Of a DNA stretch of 56,089 bases, positions 35,489-45,049 are shown piece after piece. This DNA comes from Methanobacteriota archaeon (lineage in GTDB: Archaea; Methanobacteriota; Methanobacteria; Methanobacteriales; Methanobacteriaceae), in NCBI GenBank assembly GCA_023436175.1, contig JAEZKE010000149.1, positions 1 through 56,089 of the forward strand, in the 5' to 3' direction. The notes under the pieces were generated by a model, which did no database searches, had not been told where the DNA came from, and saw only the letters and a program-made list of their open reading frames with translations. The position numbers and the translations under genes were made by a program. Positions within the stretch are counted from its first letter, which is position 1. Every line of letters starts with the position of its first letter.

Positions 35489-36820
35489 TCAAAACGTTAA
35501 ATAAGAAATAACCCATGGGAAAGTAAATGGCATAATCAAATATAAAACGGAATTGCATATACCATGAGATAATGTAATTCCAAATAAACTTCTTGTCTTC
35601 TGAAATATGTATCCGTAAAACATTGATACTCCAAATACAAATAAAACATCTAAACTAGAGTACCAACCAATGTGAAAGACCATAAATAATATAGATGCAT
35701 ATATAACTCCGTATATATTCCCAAGTACATTCTCTGCATTTTTTTGAAGTATTCCTCTAAATAGTAATTCTTCTGCAAATCCTGTGGATATTGTAAGGAT
35801 TATACTTCCAATTAAAACTGATTCTAAAGTAAAGGAAGAAATTAAAGCTTGAGGCCTTAGAATCATATATTCAATAAACCCTAAAAGAAAACCACTTAAA
35901 GCTATAATAATTTGAACTGGAATATTACCTAAAATTAACCCAATGTTTTTTCTGTTAAGTTTTTGTGTCCTTACTATAGTAACTGAAGTAACAAAAAGCA
36001 GAAAAGCTATTACAATAAACAGACTAAGAAGATTTGCTTGTGTAACTGGAAGAGTAAGCCTTATAATTCTAATCAACGGTAAAATCATCATTGACCTTAA
36101 AAGATTTGAAAAATTATATGATTCTGGGATAGAAGAAGTAACTAAAAGTGCGAAAAGTATAATAAACTCTAAACCCAAGCCTAATTCCACATTATTATAC
36201 GCAATAATAACTTCTACTGCTGAAATAACTATTAAATAAATAATCAGTATCAATATCTCTTTTTTAGATGACTTAACCTTAGATCGTATGGGTTCAAGAC
36301 TTACCATCGTCTTTTTAACACGTTCTTCTCTTTCATAATCTCTAACTTTTTTAAATAACTCCAAAGAACGTTTATAATCTATTACAGCGTCTTCGATGGC
36401 ATTCTGCATTTTAAAAGTATTAGCTACAAGATTCGAAACCACTCCAGCCCTTTTAAAGTCTTTTACTTTCTGAAATTTTTTTATGGCTTTTTCATAATAT
36501 TCTCTGGTCTCTTCGTAATCACCGTATTTCTCAAAAATAACACCTAATCCCGTAAGCGCGTAGCCTTCTCCAGTCCCGTCTTTAACTTTACTGTAATGAT
36601 CTAATGCATAGTTATAATATTTCTGCGCTTCTTCAAGATTATCTAATTCAAGGTATACATCTCCTATCTCAAGAAGAGTATCAGCTTCTCCTTGAAGATC
36701 ATTTGTCTTCTCAAACAAATCTAATGCTTTTTTATAATATGAAATCGCTTTTTCTGGTTTTCCCTGACCATAAAAGCTTGATCCTAAGTCAAGCGCGCCT
36801 TTAGCATCTATTCTGTCCAT
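35489..36820 (-). CDS. TPR repeat protein fused to a CPBP (CAAX/bacteriocin-processing) intramembrane protease
   Basis: 443 residues from ATG 36820, chosen because GGTG lies five bases before; an ATG at 36832 is in frame. Four tetratricopeptide repeats occupy about 7-160 (for example KAISYYKKALDLFEKTND). Eight or so membrane helices follow. The CPBP/Abi protease motifs are present: EELLFRG (Glu350, Glu351, Arg355), FHIGW (His383) and LSHGICN (His419). CPBP proteins cleave prenylated or secreted peptides within the membrane; the TPR part would select partners in the cytosol. The gene is convergent with the zinc-ribbon unit. Confidence 0.8.
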   Translation of the reverse strand: MDRIDAKGALDLGSSFYGQGKPEKAISYYKKALDLFEKTNDLQGEADTLLEIGDVYLELDNLEEAQKYYNYALDHYSKVKDGTGEGYALTGLGVIFEKYGDYEETREYYEKAIKKFQKVKDFKRAGVVSNLVANTFKMQNAIEDAVIDYKRSLELFKKVRDYEREERVKKTMVSLEPIRSKVKSSKKEILILIIYLIVISAVEVIIAYNNVELGLGLEFIILFALLVTSSIPESYNFSNLLRSMMILPLIRIIRLTLPVTQANLLSLFIVIAFLLFVTSVTIVRTQKLNRKNIGLILGNIPVQIIIALSGFLLGFIEYMILRPQALISSFTLESVLIGSIILTISTGFAEELLFRGILQKNAENVLGNIYGVIYASILFMVFHIGWYSSLDVLFVFGVSMFYGYIFQKTRSLFGITLSHGICNSVLYLIMPFTFPWVISYLTF

Positions 36821-37491
36821 TGATACACCCATATAAATTCAAAGGAGTAGTTTTGTTTTAATTCTAACATATATAAAAGTTACTCGTAGAAACTTAACAA
36901 TAATTTGTATTAACTAATATAAAAGGTAATTATACGTTTTAATATGTAATATGTGATTAATAAACATTATTATCGTATATAAAAAAATAAATTTAAGTAT
37001 TACATGCTATAAAAAATTTAAAATCGATAAGTTTTGACATAAAGTTATTAGAGTTACTTTAAATCTCGTTAGACATATATAAAATAATAAATTACTTTTG
37101 TGAATCCCATAACATCTTTATATTTGTATATAAAAAAAGATGTGAATTTATATATAATAAAAAAATATAATAGTTTTATATAAAAGGATTAAAACCGTAT
37201 TTAAGCTTTTAATCATTAAATTAAAAAAAATAATACATTATAATATCACAAATGCACCATACTAATTAATAAGTACACTAAGACATATTGTGGCCTTAAT
37301 TCCACAAATAAAGGAATTATAACTGTAATACACAGATCTAAAACAGTTTAAAACAGGTTATTACTGGATATACTAACTCATAAAACAGTATTAACCAATA
37401 TAACAAATTATTTATATGTAAAATATGAATCAATTAGTATTTAGCGTTTTAAGCTGTTAATCAAAAATCAGTATTAGATAAAGGGGAAAAA
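36821..37491. other. AT-rich divergent intergenic region
   Basis: About 670 bases. ACATCTTT (37112-37119) and AAAGATGT (37136-37143) form an eight-base inverted repeat, and TAATTCC/GGAATTA (37297-37319) a seven-base one. A TATA-like TTTATATG near 37412 would serve the downstream GT2 gene. No gene recognised. Confidence 0.45.
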
Positions 37492-38448
37492 ATGACTAAA
37501 ATAAAAATAGCAGCCATATTGCCCGCCTACAACGAAGAGATATCCATTGGAAGCGTTGTAATAAGTACCTTAAAATACGTGGACAATGTATTTGTTATCG
37601 ACGACGGCAGTACTGACAATACTTCAGAGATTGCCAAACTGGCAGGAGCTGAAGTGATAAGTCATCCTTTCAATATAGGCAAGGGCGCCGCATTAAAAAC
37701 TGGTTTTGAAGCTGCTAAATTATTTGATATCATAATTACTATAGACTCTGATGGACAGCATAATCCTAAAGATATACCAAAACTTGTAACCCCCATAATA
37801 AACGGGAATGCAGATCTAGTAAACGGCAGTAGATACGTCAATGGAAATAAAAAAGACACTCCATCTTACAGGCGTATTGGCCAAACTGTACTGGATAAAG
37901 CCACCAATTTAAACGGCGGCCTTGATATTACAGATAGTCAAAGTGGATTCAGGGCCTTTGCAAGGCATACAATACCTGCTTTCAGATTCAGTCGTTCTGA
38001 TTTTGCTATTGAAAGTGAAATGTTAATGGACGCTGCAAATGCAGGACTGCGAATTAAAGAAGTTGAAATTAACGTTAGATACGACGTTGATGGTTCTACA
38101 AAAAATCCTGTAAGTCACGGTATAGGTGTACTGATGAGAGTAATAAATGATCTTGAATTTCAAAGACCCCTATATTATTTTACATTACCAGGAGCTATAA
38201 TTATTATAGTAGGAGTAGTATTAGGCCTTATGTTCTTTGGAAATTATTTAGGTGGTGGAAGTAAAAGTTTGCTCCCCACAGTTCTTGCTATAATGATGAC
38301 CTTGGCAGGTGGATTTTTAGCATTTACCGGCATAATTTTAGATTCCATGTCTAGAATGATAAATCGAGTTGTAACTAATCCTACTTATGCTATTCGTACT
38401 GATATTACCAGTACTCCCGAATATGACATCAAACAACGAGGAAAATGA
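37492..38448 (+). CDS. Family 2 glycosyltransferase with two C-terminal helices, paralogue of 488-1486
   Basis: 318 residues. ILPAYNEE, VIDDGSTDNT, DSDGQHNP and DSQSGFRAF are all kept, and both C-terminal helices (about 228-250 and 262-285) are present. Compared with the copy at 488 it lacks about 11 residues in the loop between the helices and has a different tail. AAGGGG precedes the ATG. The next gene is a multi-span GT-C-like protein 90 bases downstream, which fits a pair in which this enzyme loads the lipid carrier and the other uses it. The sugar is unknown. Confidence 0.85.
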   Translation: MTKIKIAAILPAYNEEISIGSVVISTLKYVDNVFVIDDGSTDNTSEIAKLAGAEVISHPFNIGKGAALKTGFEAAKLFDIIITIDSDGQHNPKDIPKLVTPIINGNADLVNGSRYVNGNKKDTPSYRRIGQTVLDKATNLNGGLDITDSQSGFRAFARHTIPAFRFSRSDFAIESEMLMDAANAGLRIKEVEINVRYDVDGSTKNPVSHGIGVLMRVINDLEFQRPLYYFTLPGAIIIIVGVVLGLMFFGNYLGGGSKSLLPTVLAIMMTLAGGFLAFTGIILDSMSRMINRVVTNPTYAIRTDITSTPEYDIKQRGK

Positions 38449-38538
38449 GTATTAAATACAGAACTATTTTTTTAAGGAATTTATAATTATAGTTATTATT
38501 GGACATGTTTTTTATAGTAAAATATCCAATTTAATTTA

Positions 38539-40119
38539 ATGATCAATAAAAACTTTAATAAGAATTTTTTAATTTTTATTCCTTCAATTATGGCGTTTTT
38601 TATAGGGTTAATTCCAACATTACACTATGGATGGCCTTTAAGCTGGGACATCCTCCATCATGTACATATTGCAGAGGTGTATGCCAATTATGGGTTAACA
38701 CTTACAGATCCGTTGATAAGTCTGCAAAATGGACCGCAAAAAATAGGTTACGTCCCGTTATTCCATTTATTTATAGTGGCTATTGGATCCATCACCAAAA
38801 TAAATTATTTCCAGATAGCCCGCTACCTGCAGCCGTTAATAGCTTTTGGTATCGTATTATCAGTTTCATATGTAGGATACAAATTTTATGGATTAGTTGC
38901 AGGAATATCTGCCGGTTTTTTAATATTAGCAAGTAATCTTGTTAACAGAATTGTCCTGCCTATTCCTGAGAATATAGCACTGATCATTTTTCCTATTGCT
39001 GTATATTTCTTTTACATGTCCCTAAAAAGAAATAACCACCAATATGCTTTAATATCAGGATTAATGCTCATTCTTATGGTACTCGTCCATCAATCAGCAG
39101 CATTTTTATTGTTCTTAACTATAACAGCGTTTGTTATTATTGGATCTATTTTAAACAGAGATTTGCACATTTTCAGCAGGTATATTGTATGGATAATGCC
39201 TCCAATTTTCCTATCATTCATATCAGCAGCGGTGATTATAGTTTTAGACCCAAATGTTGTACATACTATAGTACAAAATGGAATAGGTGCTGTAACAGGA
39301 TATAGAGATTCAATTTCTTATGATTATAATCAACCCCTCAGTTTGATTAATTATGTGCGTCAGTTAGGCATTATAACTATAATATTTGCATTTATAGGTG
39401 GAATTGTGTCATTTAGACCACATTTACCTAAAAAAGTAGCCAGTAAAAATGTGTTAATTATAGTATGGATAGTTGCCATGTTCGTTTTTAGTAAAATAAA
39501 CTGGTTTGGGATTAATATGATATCCTACAGGGTCCTTATCTATTTACTGCTGCCTCTTTCAATACTGGGCGGTTTTGGCCTGTATAAGATCTACAACTGG
39601 ATAAGAAAAAAGAAATTATCAGTTTTACCAGTAGGGCATCTAATATTGGGAATAATATTTTTATTTGCTGTAGTAAATGGAGCCTTAATAGCAGGTAACC
39701 CTAAGATAGCTACATTTGGGGCTCAAACAGAATTTGGAACCATAAACACAGCCCCTCCTTCATCCTCGGAAATAGATTTAGCTAACTGGTTTAATAAAAA
39801 TGGGGATAAAAACAAAAGAGTAGTGATATCCAATTATTATTCAGGAATGTTTCTGGTGGCAGATACCATGCAGCCGCTTTCAAAAGATAACCGCGTGCTG
39901 GTTGGTAAAATTAGTCAATCATCACTAATTAAAGAGAAAATAGGTTACATAGTATACGATAAAAGATTAAAATTTTCCTCTAAAAATCAGCTTTATCGTG
40001 CAGAACCTGGAGGATTGGTGTATTTCAGTAAAGATATCCACAGGATTATACCAGAATATGCCAAAGTGGTATATGAAAACAAGGATTTTATAGTATGTAA
40101 AATTAGATCCAAGACATGA
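38539..40119 (+). CDS. Multi-span membrane protein, GT-C glycosyltransferase-like
   Basis: 526 residues with about 11 helices in the first 400 and a soluble external C-terminus. The first external loop contains GWPLSWDILHHVHIAEVY, a likely GT-C catalytic loop with Asp and His residues. PIPENIALIIFPIAVYFFYM and LVHQSAAFLLFL match in layout the protein at 20845-22578. There is no ribosome site ahead of the ATG, and TTATAGTAAA lies about 30 bases upstream, so the transcript may be leaderless. Probably adds a lipid-linked sugar outside the membrane, supplied by the GT2 in front. Tentative. Confidence 0.6.
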   Translation: MINKNFNKNFLIFIPSIMAFFIGLIPTLHYGWPLSWDILHHVHIAEVYANYGLTLTDPLISLQNGPQKIGYVPLFHLFIVAIGSITKINYFQIARYLQPLIAFGIVLSVSYVGYKFYGLVAGISAGFLILASNLVNRIVLPIPENIALIIFPIAVYFFYMSLKRNNHQYALISGLMLILMVLVHQSAAFLLFLTITAFVIIGSILNRDLHIFSRYIVWIMPPIFLSFISAAVIIVLDPNVVHTIVQNGIGAVTGYRDSISYDYNQPLSLINYVRQLGIITIIFAFIGGIVSFRPHLPKKVASKNVLIIVWIVAMFVFSKINWFGINMISYRVLIYLLLPLSILGGFGLYKIYNWIRKKKLSVLPVGHLILGIIFLFAVVNGALIAGNPKIATFGAQTEFGTINTAPPSSSEIDLANWFNKNGDKNKRVVISNYYSGMFLVADTMQPLSKDNRVLVGKISQSSLIKEKIGYIVYDKRLKFSSKNQLYRAEPGGLVYFSKDIHRIIPEYAKVVYENKDFIVCKIRSKT

Positions 40120-40312
40120 AAGTACACATTCCATATACTTACAAATATTGGACTAAAATTGATTATATTTTTATATAATCAAGAAATAATCATAAGTTAA
40201 CCAATTCTCTTTTCAGGTGTGTAGAATTAAATTTTAATAATTTTCAAATCAATTAAATAACTTTAAAAAGGAACACATCCAATATCATCTTTAAATTTCA
40301 GCGGGCATTAAA

Positions 40313-41206
40313 ATGAATATCTTTATATTAACATCAGGGAAATATGGGTCACGTATTATAAACCATATATCCAAAATGGGGTTTGCATCTTCCATAATAG
40401 GAATACATGAAGTTTTAGAAGATTTACCAGAATTTATAGATGATGTCAGTGAATATGTCCCAAATAATCTTCCTAAAGCGGATTTAATCCTTTCTTTAGG
40501 ATTATATGGCGACATAAATATGATTATACCATACATTGCCTCTAAAACTGGGGCAAAGTCCATAATTGTTCCGATACATGATCCCAAACAGATTCCAGCA
40601 GGTCTTCAAAGGGAAATAGAAAGTGAAACATGCGACGCCAGGATAGTATTTCCAAAGCCATTCTGCTCCCTTGAGCCAGTTGGAGATAAATATATAGATG
40701 AATTCGTAGAGCACTTTGGAAAACCCAAACTTGAAATTAAAGCTGATGATCTAATAAGACATATCGAAGTTAAAAGAGGAGCTCCCTGCGGTTCAACATG
40801 GTTTGTGGCAGAGAAATTGAAAAATGTACCTGTTGATGAGGCCGAATTTGAGGCTGGAGGTAGATATCATAATTATCCGTGTTTAGCATCCATGGATGTT
40901 GATCCTCAAATTGGAGATACATTACTACACATTGCAGGTTACAGGATCAAAGAAGCAGTAAAGAGAGGGCTCGGATTTGCAGCAAAATCTGCTGTCGTCA
41001 GTGAAGAAATCTGCCAGGGTGGAGATAACTGCGGCCATATCTGTTATGAGGTATGTCCCATGGCAGAGGGAACTATCATAATTAAAGAAAATGGTAAAGT
41101 AAAAATTGATGCACATTCGTGCGGATACTGTTCAATTTGCGTTCAAAAATGTCCGTTTGGAGCTATTTCAATTAAAAATAACGTAAACTTAAAAAGAAGT
41201 GAATGA
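40313..41206 (+). CDS. DUF166-family protein with C-terminal 2[4Fe-4S] ferredoxin domain
   Basis: 297 residues. The N-terminal DUF166 domain (about 1-225) includes MNIFILTSGKYGSRIINHIS and GAPCGSTWFVAEKL with Cys159. This family is found in methanogens and was once listed as thymidylate synthase without firm support. The C-terminus has two cysteine sets, C234/C240/C244/C248 and C270/C273/C276/C280, enough for two 4Fe-4S clusters. The CobM gene follows with a one-base gap, so the two are co-expressed. A redox role linked to corrinoid or methyl metabolism is inferred. Confidence 0.78.
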   Translation: MNIFILTSGKYGSRIINHISKMGFASSIIGIHEVLEDLPEFIDDVSEYVPNNLPKADLILSLGLYGDINMIIPYIASKTGAKSIIVPIHDPKQIPAGLQREIESETCDARIVFPKPFCSLEPVGDKYIDEFVEHFGKPKLEIKADDLIRHIEVKRGAPCGSTWFVAEKLKNVPVDEAEFEAGGRYHNYPCLASMDVDPQIGDTLLHIAGYRIKEAVKRGLGFAAKSAVVSEEICQGGDNCGHICYEVCPMAEGTIIIKENGKVKIDAHSCGYCSICVQKCPFGAISIKNNVNLKRSE

Positions 41207-41207
41207 A

Positions 41208-41981
41208 ATGGAAGGAAAAGTAATTTTTATAGGTGCAGGACCTGGAGATCCCGAACTTTTAACCGTTAAAGGTCAGAATGCATTAAAAAATGCAGATATT
41301 ATAATTTATGCAGGATCACTTGTAAATAAAGAAGTTTTAAGTGTAGCCAAAGAAGAAGCCATGATATATAACAGCGCTTCCATGAACTTAGATGAAATTT
41401 TGGAAATAATGGATACACAAACAAAACAGGGCAAAACCATTGCAAGGGTGCATACAGGAGATCCATCCATATATGGAGCAATAGGAGAGCAGATTGCATT
41501 TTTAAGACATAATAATATTAATTTCGAAATTATTCCAGGGGTCAGCTCTTTATTTGCAACTGCAGCTGCACTTGAATCGGAATTAACGCTGCCTGAAGTA
41601 TCACAGACTGTTATCATAACACGACCTGAAGGCAGGACACCTAAACCAGAATCAGAATCCATCAAAGAACTTGCAAAGCACAACGCCACCATGTGTATCT
41701 TTTTAGGAATTCACATGATTGAAAACGTTACACGCGATCTTTTAACTCATTACCCTGAAGATACTCCAGTTGCAGTTGTTAAGAAGGCCTCATGGAATGA
41801 TGAATTGGTGGTTAGAGGCACGCTAAAAGATATTGCTTTCAAAGTTAAAGAAGCAGGAATTGAAAAGACAGCAATTATAGTGGTAGGTAACGTTCTTAAC
41901 CCTGGTGATATTACCCCTTCTAAACTTTATGACGCTGAATTTACCCATGAATACAGGAAAGGGCACAAAGATTCCAAATAA
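41208..41981 (+). CDS. cbiF: Cobalt-precorrin-4/precorrin-4 C11-methyltransferase
   Basis: 257 residues from ATG 41208, one base after the previous stop; a GTG at 41199 is in frame. The tetrapyrrole-methylase start VIFIGAGPGDPELLTVKGQ, then YAGSLVN, DPSIYGAIGEQ and GVSSLFATAAALESELTLPE are the standard SAM- and precursor-binding motifs of CbiF/CobM, and length is normal. It methylates C11 in ring-contracted cobalt-precorrin during B12 synthesis, needed for methanogen methyltransferases. CbiF (anaerobic route) is preferred over CobM because methanogens use early cobalt insertion. No other cobalamin gene lies nearby. Confidence 0.9.
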   Translation: MEGKVIFIGAGPGDPELLTVKGQNALKNADIIIYAGSLVNKEVLSVAKEEAMIYNSASMNLDEILEIMDTQTKQGKTIARVHTGDPSIYGAIGEQIAFLRHNNINFEIIPGVSSLFATAAALESELTLPEVSQTVIITRPEGRTPKPESESIKELAKHNATMCIFLGIHMIENVTRDLLTHYPEDTPVAVVKKASWNDELVVRGTLKDIAFKVKEAGIEKTAIIVVGNVLNPGDITPSKLYDAEFTHEYRKGHKDSK

Positions 41982-42065
41982 AATTTATGAGATTAAAATA
42001 AATATCAGAATAGTTATACAATAATAAACTTTTGAATTGAAAATTTTAATGGATTTTTGAGTCAC

Positions 42066-43301
42066 ATGGATAAGCTAAAAAAATGGTTTAACAGGCAAAG
42101 CAATACTGATAAAGCAGTGCTGGGGCTAAGTGCATTTTGTATAGGTACTGTAATATTCATGTTACTCGCGGGAATATTGGTTCCAGATATTACTTATTTA
42201 TCTTTAGAAACACCCAATGCCCAAATAGATAACACCACTCTTGCATATACTATAAAAGGTTCATCAGAGCCAAATGCCCAAGTTTTTTTGTATGATGCCG
42301 ATTTGAACTTAAACAAAGTGCCTGTTAAAGTAGATGCCAGCGGTAATTTTAATTATAATCTTAACATTCCACTTAACGTCACTGATACTCAAGTTTCTGT
42401 AATTTCACAGGTACGTGGAAAATATGAAGTTTCTCAGGACATGGAAATACAACGCCCTTTAACATTCCTTTCCATCCAACCTATGCAGGAACTTAACTAT
42501 GGAAATGAAAGTCTTGAACTAAAAGGTAGAAGTGATCCTGGCGCTACTATCCATATTATTTCAAATATGACCTTAAGAAGTAATCTTAACCTTCAAAGTT
42601 ATGTAGATACAGCTTTTAATGATCCAGTAATTAATAATATCACTTTGAAGGCCGATTCCAACGGATACTTTAAACAGGAGTTCCATGTTCCGCTAAATTC
42701 TACATCAGCATATTTCAACGTTACTGCTGAATCTGCAGGTAAAAGGGACACCACTCAAACTCAAAACGTCACTCGTGATTATGACATATTTCCATCAATT
42801 ATGTCAATTTTTAACAGCAGCTATCTTTCAAATAGTGTTAAAATGAAAAATTTCTCTGGAAAAGGCTTTTCAATTATTTATCCTGCAGTATGGGAAAGAC
42901 AATCCTATAAAAATGCAGGAAAAGATGCCCGATTATACCTAACATATGGAAACAGTGTTGAAGCCATAGTCTGGTATGGTAAAATTGGTAACGAGTTTGG
43001 AAACTCCCTTGAAGACTATAAAAATACCCAGGATGTACATACACGTACATGGTGGGGTGGAACTGAAGTTTTTGAGCAGGATATTAATTATGATGGTATA
43101 ACTGGATTTAGGACTGTATACAAATGCCAGAATAATCCAGTATTTTCAAACGATATTGCAGCGCCGTTTTATATAGATAGGACAACCATTACAAAGGATA
43201 ATGTAAATGTATACGAGCTGCAGTTGATGGTTTACAGGGATTACTATGAAAAAGACGATTATTTAATTGAACAAACTGTAAAAAGCTTTAAAATAACATA
43301 A
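42066..43301 (+). CDS. Membrane-anchored secreted protein with Ig-like repeats and a PsbP-like end
   Basis: 411 residues from ATG 42066; a TTG at 42057 is in frame. One helix (about 18-40) anchors it. Two Ig-like domains follow with the shared pattern YTIKGSSEPNAQVFLYD and ELKGRSDPGATIHIIS, each followed by VDASGNFNYNLNIPLN or ADSNGYFKQEFHVPLN. The C-terminal part from FSGKGFSIIYPAVWERQ resembles PsbP/DUF1795-like domains, which start with a GFSI-YP-W motif and end with a V-K-S-F helix. Several N-glycosylation sequons occur. Alone between CobM and MarR; probably a surface lipoprotein-like sensor or structural protein. Confidence 0.65.
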   Translation: MDKLKKWFNRQSNTDKAVLGLSAFCIGTVIFMLLAGILVPDITYLSLETPNAQIDNTTLAYTIKGSSEPNAQVFLYDADLNLNKVPVKVDASGNFNYNLNIPLNVTDTQVSVISQVRGKYEVSQDMEIQRPLTFLSIQPMQELNYGNESLELKGRSDPGATIHIISNMTLRSNLNLQSYVDTAFNDPVINNITLKADSNGYFKQEFHVPLNSTSAYFNVTAESAGKRDTTQTQNVTRDYDIFPSIMSIFNSSYLSNSVKMKNFSGKGFSIIYPAVWERQSYKNAGKDARLYLTYGNSVEAIVWYGKIGNEFGNSLEDYKNTQDVHTRTWWGGTEVFEQDINYDGITGFRTVYKCQNNPVFSNDIAAPFYIDRTTITKDNVNVYELQLMVYRDYYEKDDYLIEQTVKSFKIT

Positions 43302-43437
43302 TACCGGTTAGATTCGATTGAAGTTCTTTAAGGTATTGTTTTTATCTCCCATTACTTTTTTTTGGAAATATTTATAATTCATTTTTAGATCATAAGCGCA
43401 AAGTTTATTATAGCCTACAGGTAAATGTTATAAAAAT

Positions 43438-43449
43438 GTAATATATTAC
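43438..43449. promoter_or_regulatory. Palindrome overlapping the marR promoter
   Basis: GTAATATATTAC is a perfect 12-base palindrome with a TATA-like core, about 50 bases before the MarR start. AGGTAA (43419-43424) and TTACCT (43446-43451) form an outer inverted repeat. MarR proteins usually repress themselves at such sites. Confidence 0.45.
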
Positions 43450-43500
43450 CTATCTGGAGACAGAACTATTAACAGATACACATAATTACAGGTGGATAAA

Positions 43501-43992
43501 ATGGTAGATTCAAATTTAAAAGGACATCCTAACCGGTTTGAAATGGAGCAGTATATATTAGTATTTCTATTTTTAATCCAACAACGTTGGGGCTATATAA
43601 TCAATAAAAAGTTAGCAGATGATAAAATAACAACTAAACAGTGGTTAATGATGATTGTTATAGAGAATGCATTTGATCATGACCCCTCCATGCAGGAAGT
43701 GGCTGATGCATTAAGCACTACCCATCAAAATGTAAAACAGTTAGCAACTCGGTTGGAAGCAAGGGGTTTTATGAAGATAGAACGAGACCCAGACAACCGG
43801 CGTATTTTAAGACTGAGAACCACAGATGAATGCCGAAAATACTGGGAGAAGAGGACTCCTGAGGATGCTCAATCTATAATCTCCTTATTTAAAGGATTAG
43901 ATGATGAAGAAATGAGTTCTTTATTTAAAATTATAATGAAACTTGAAAAAATATCTGGGAATTTATATCAGGAAGCTAAAAATGCAAAATAA
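43501..43992 (+). CDS. MarR-family transcriptional regulator
   Basis: 163 residues from ATG 43501, with GGTG six bases before; a GTG at 43492 is in frame. The winged helix-turn-helix is clear: TTKQWLMMIVIENAF, then PSMQEVADALSTTHQNVKQLATRLEARGFMKIERDPDNRR, where the last part is the beta-wing with the conserved D-x-R. Flanking helices form the dimer interface. The ligand is unknown. It ends 28 bases from the convergent rfbB stop. The nearest candidate target is its own promoter palindrome at 43438. No efflux gene lies next to it. Confidence 0.85.
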   Translation: MVDSNLKGHPNRFEMEQYILVFLFLIQQRWGYIINKKLADDKITTKQWLMMIVIENAFDHDPSMQEVADALSTTHQNVKQLATRLEARGFMKIERDPDNRRILRLRTTDECRKYWEKRTPEDAQSIISLFKGLDDEEMSSLFKIIMKLEKISGNLYQEAKNAK

Positions 43993-44020
43993 TGGGGAGA
44001 CTAATTATTCTCCCATTTAC

Positions 44021-45028
44021 TCATCTATTTCTGTACATTTTTTCATAATAAGCCATGTATTCGCCGTTTTTTATCCTTTCCCACCATTTTTGGTTATCTA
44101 AATACCATTTAATGGTTTCAGCAATACCAGTTTCAAAGGTATATTCTGGTGTCCAGCCTAATTCATTTTGTATTTTGCTGGAATCTATAGCATATCGCCT
44201 ATCATGGCCTAATCTATCTTTTACAAAGTTAATAAGTGATTCGGGCTTATTTAAATTTTGAAGAATTAATTTTACTATTTCTATATTCTTTTTTTCATTG
44301 TTCCCGCCGATATTGTAAATTTCGCCGATTTTCCCCCTATGGAGAACAAGATCTATAGCAGAACAGTGGTCGTAAACATGTAACCAATCTCTAACATTCA
44401 TTCCATCGCCGTATACTGGCAAAGGCTTATCTTCAAGGGCATTGGATATCATTAGAGGGATCAGTTTCTCTGGAAACTGATATGGGCCGTAATTATTGGA
44501 ACATCTGGTGATGTTTACAGGCAGATTAAATGTTTTGTTATATGCCCTGACCATCAAATCAGCACCGGCTTTACTGGCAGAATAAGGACTATTAGGAGAT
44601 AAGGGCGTATCTTCCCGGAAATAACCAGTTTTACCTAATGAACCATAAACCTCATCAGTTGATACCTGCAAATATTTTTTGATATTATATTTTTTGGCGG
44701 CATCCAAAAGAACCTGGGTTCCAAGTACGTTTGATTTTATAAATATCTCCGGATCTTCAATACTGCGGTCTACATGAGATTCTGCTGCAAAATTTACAAT
44801 GTAATCCATATCAGCTGTAATTTTAAAAACTAATTCTTTATCAGTTATATCTCCCTTACAAAAGGTATAATTAGGATTATCTTCAATTCCACTCAAATTC
44901 TCCAGATTTCCACAGTATGTAAGGGCATCTAAATTCACAATTTCGTAATCTTCATATTTATTAAGCATATACCTTACAAAATTGCTTCCTATAAACCCTG
45001 CTCCCCCAGTAATTAGTATCTTTGTCAT
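44021..45028 (-). CDS. rfbB: dTDP-glucose 4,6-dehydratase
   Basis: 335 residues, normal for RmlB. The NAD-binding GGAGFIG (8-14), catalytic Thr124-Asp125-Glu126 in STDEVYG, and Tyr149/Lys153 in YSASK are all present. NYGPYQFPEKLIPL and the GDGMNVRDWLHV substrate region are typical. It converts dTDP-glucose to dTDP-4-keto-6-deoxyglucose, step two of dTDP-rhamnose synthesis. It is last in the operon rfbD-A-C-B, 21 bases after rfbC. The operon order differs from the common BADC order of enteric bacteria. Confidence 0.95.
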   Translation of the reverse strand: MTKILITGGAGFIGSNFVRYMLNKYEDYEIVNLDALTYCGNLENLSGIEDNPNYTFCKGDITDKELVFKITADMDYIVNFAAESHVDRSIEDPEIFIKSNVLGTQVLLDAAKKYNIKKYLQVSTDEVYGSLGKTGYFREDTPLSPNSPYSASKAGADLMVRAYNKTFNLPVNITRCSNNYGPYQFPEKLIPLMISNALEDKPLPVYGDGMNVRDWLHVYDHCSAIDLVLHRGKIGEIYNIGGNNEKKNIEIVKLILQNLNKPESLINFVKDRLGHDRRYAIDSSKIQNELGWTPEYTFETGIAETIKWYLDNQKWWERIKNGEYMAYYEKMYRNR

Positions 45029-45049
45029 TATCTGTTCCCCATATCTTAT

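Noticed and set aside
40313..41206. Thymidylate synthase annotation for the DUF166 protein
   Set aside because: Neither the ThyA Pro-Cys nucleophile context nor the ThyX RHR motif is visible. The protein ends in a ferredoxin domain, so only the family name is used.
41306..41692. 128-codon minus-strand frame opposite cbiF
   Set aside because: Antisense shadow of a strongly conserved gene, with no promoter or ribosome site.
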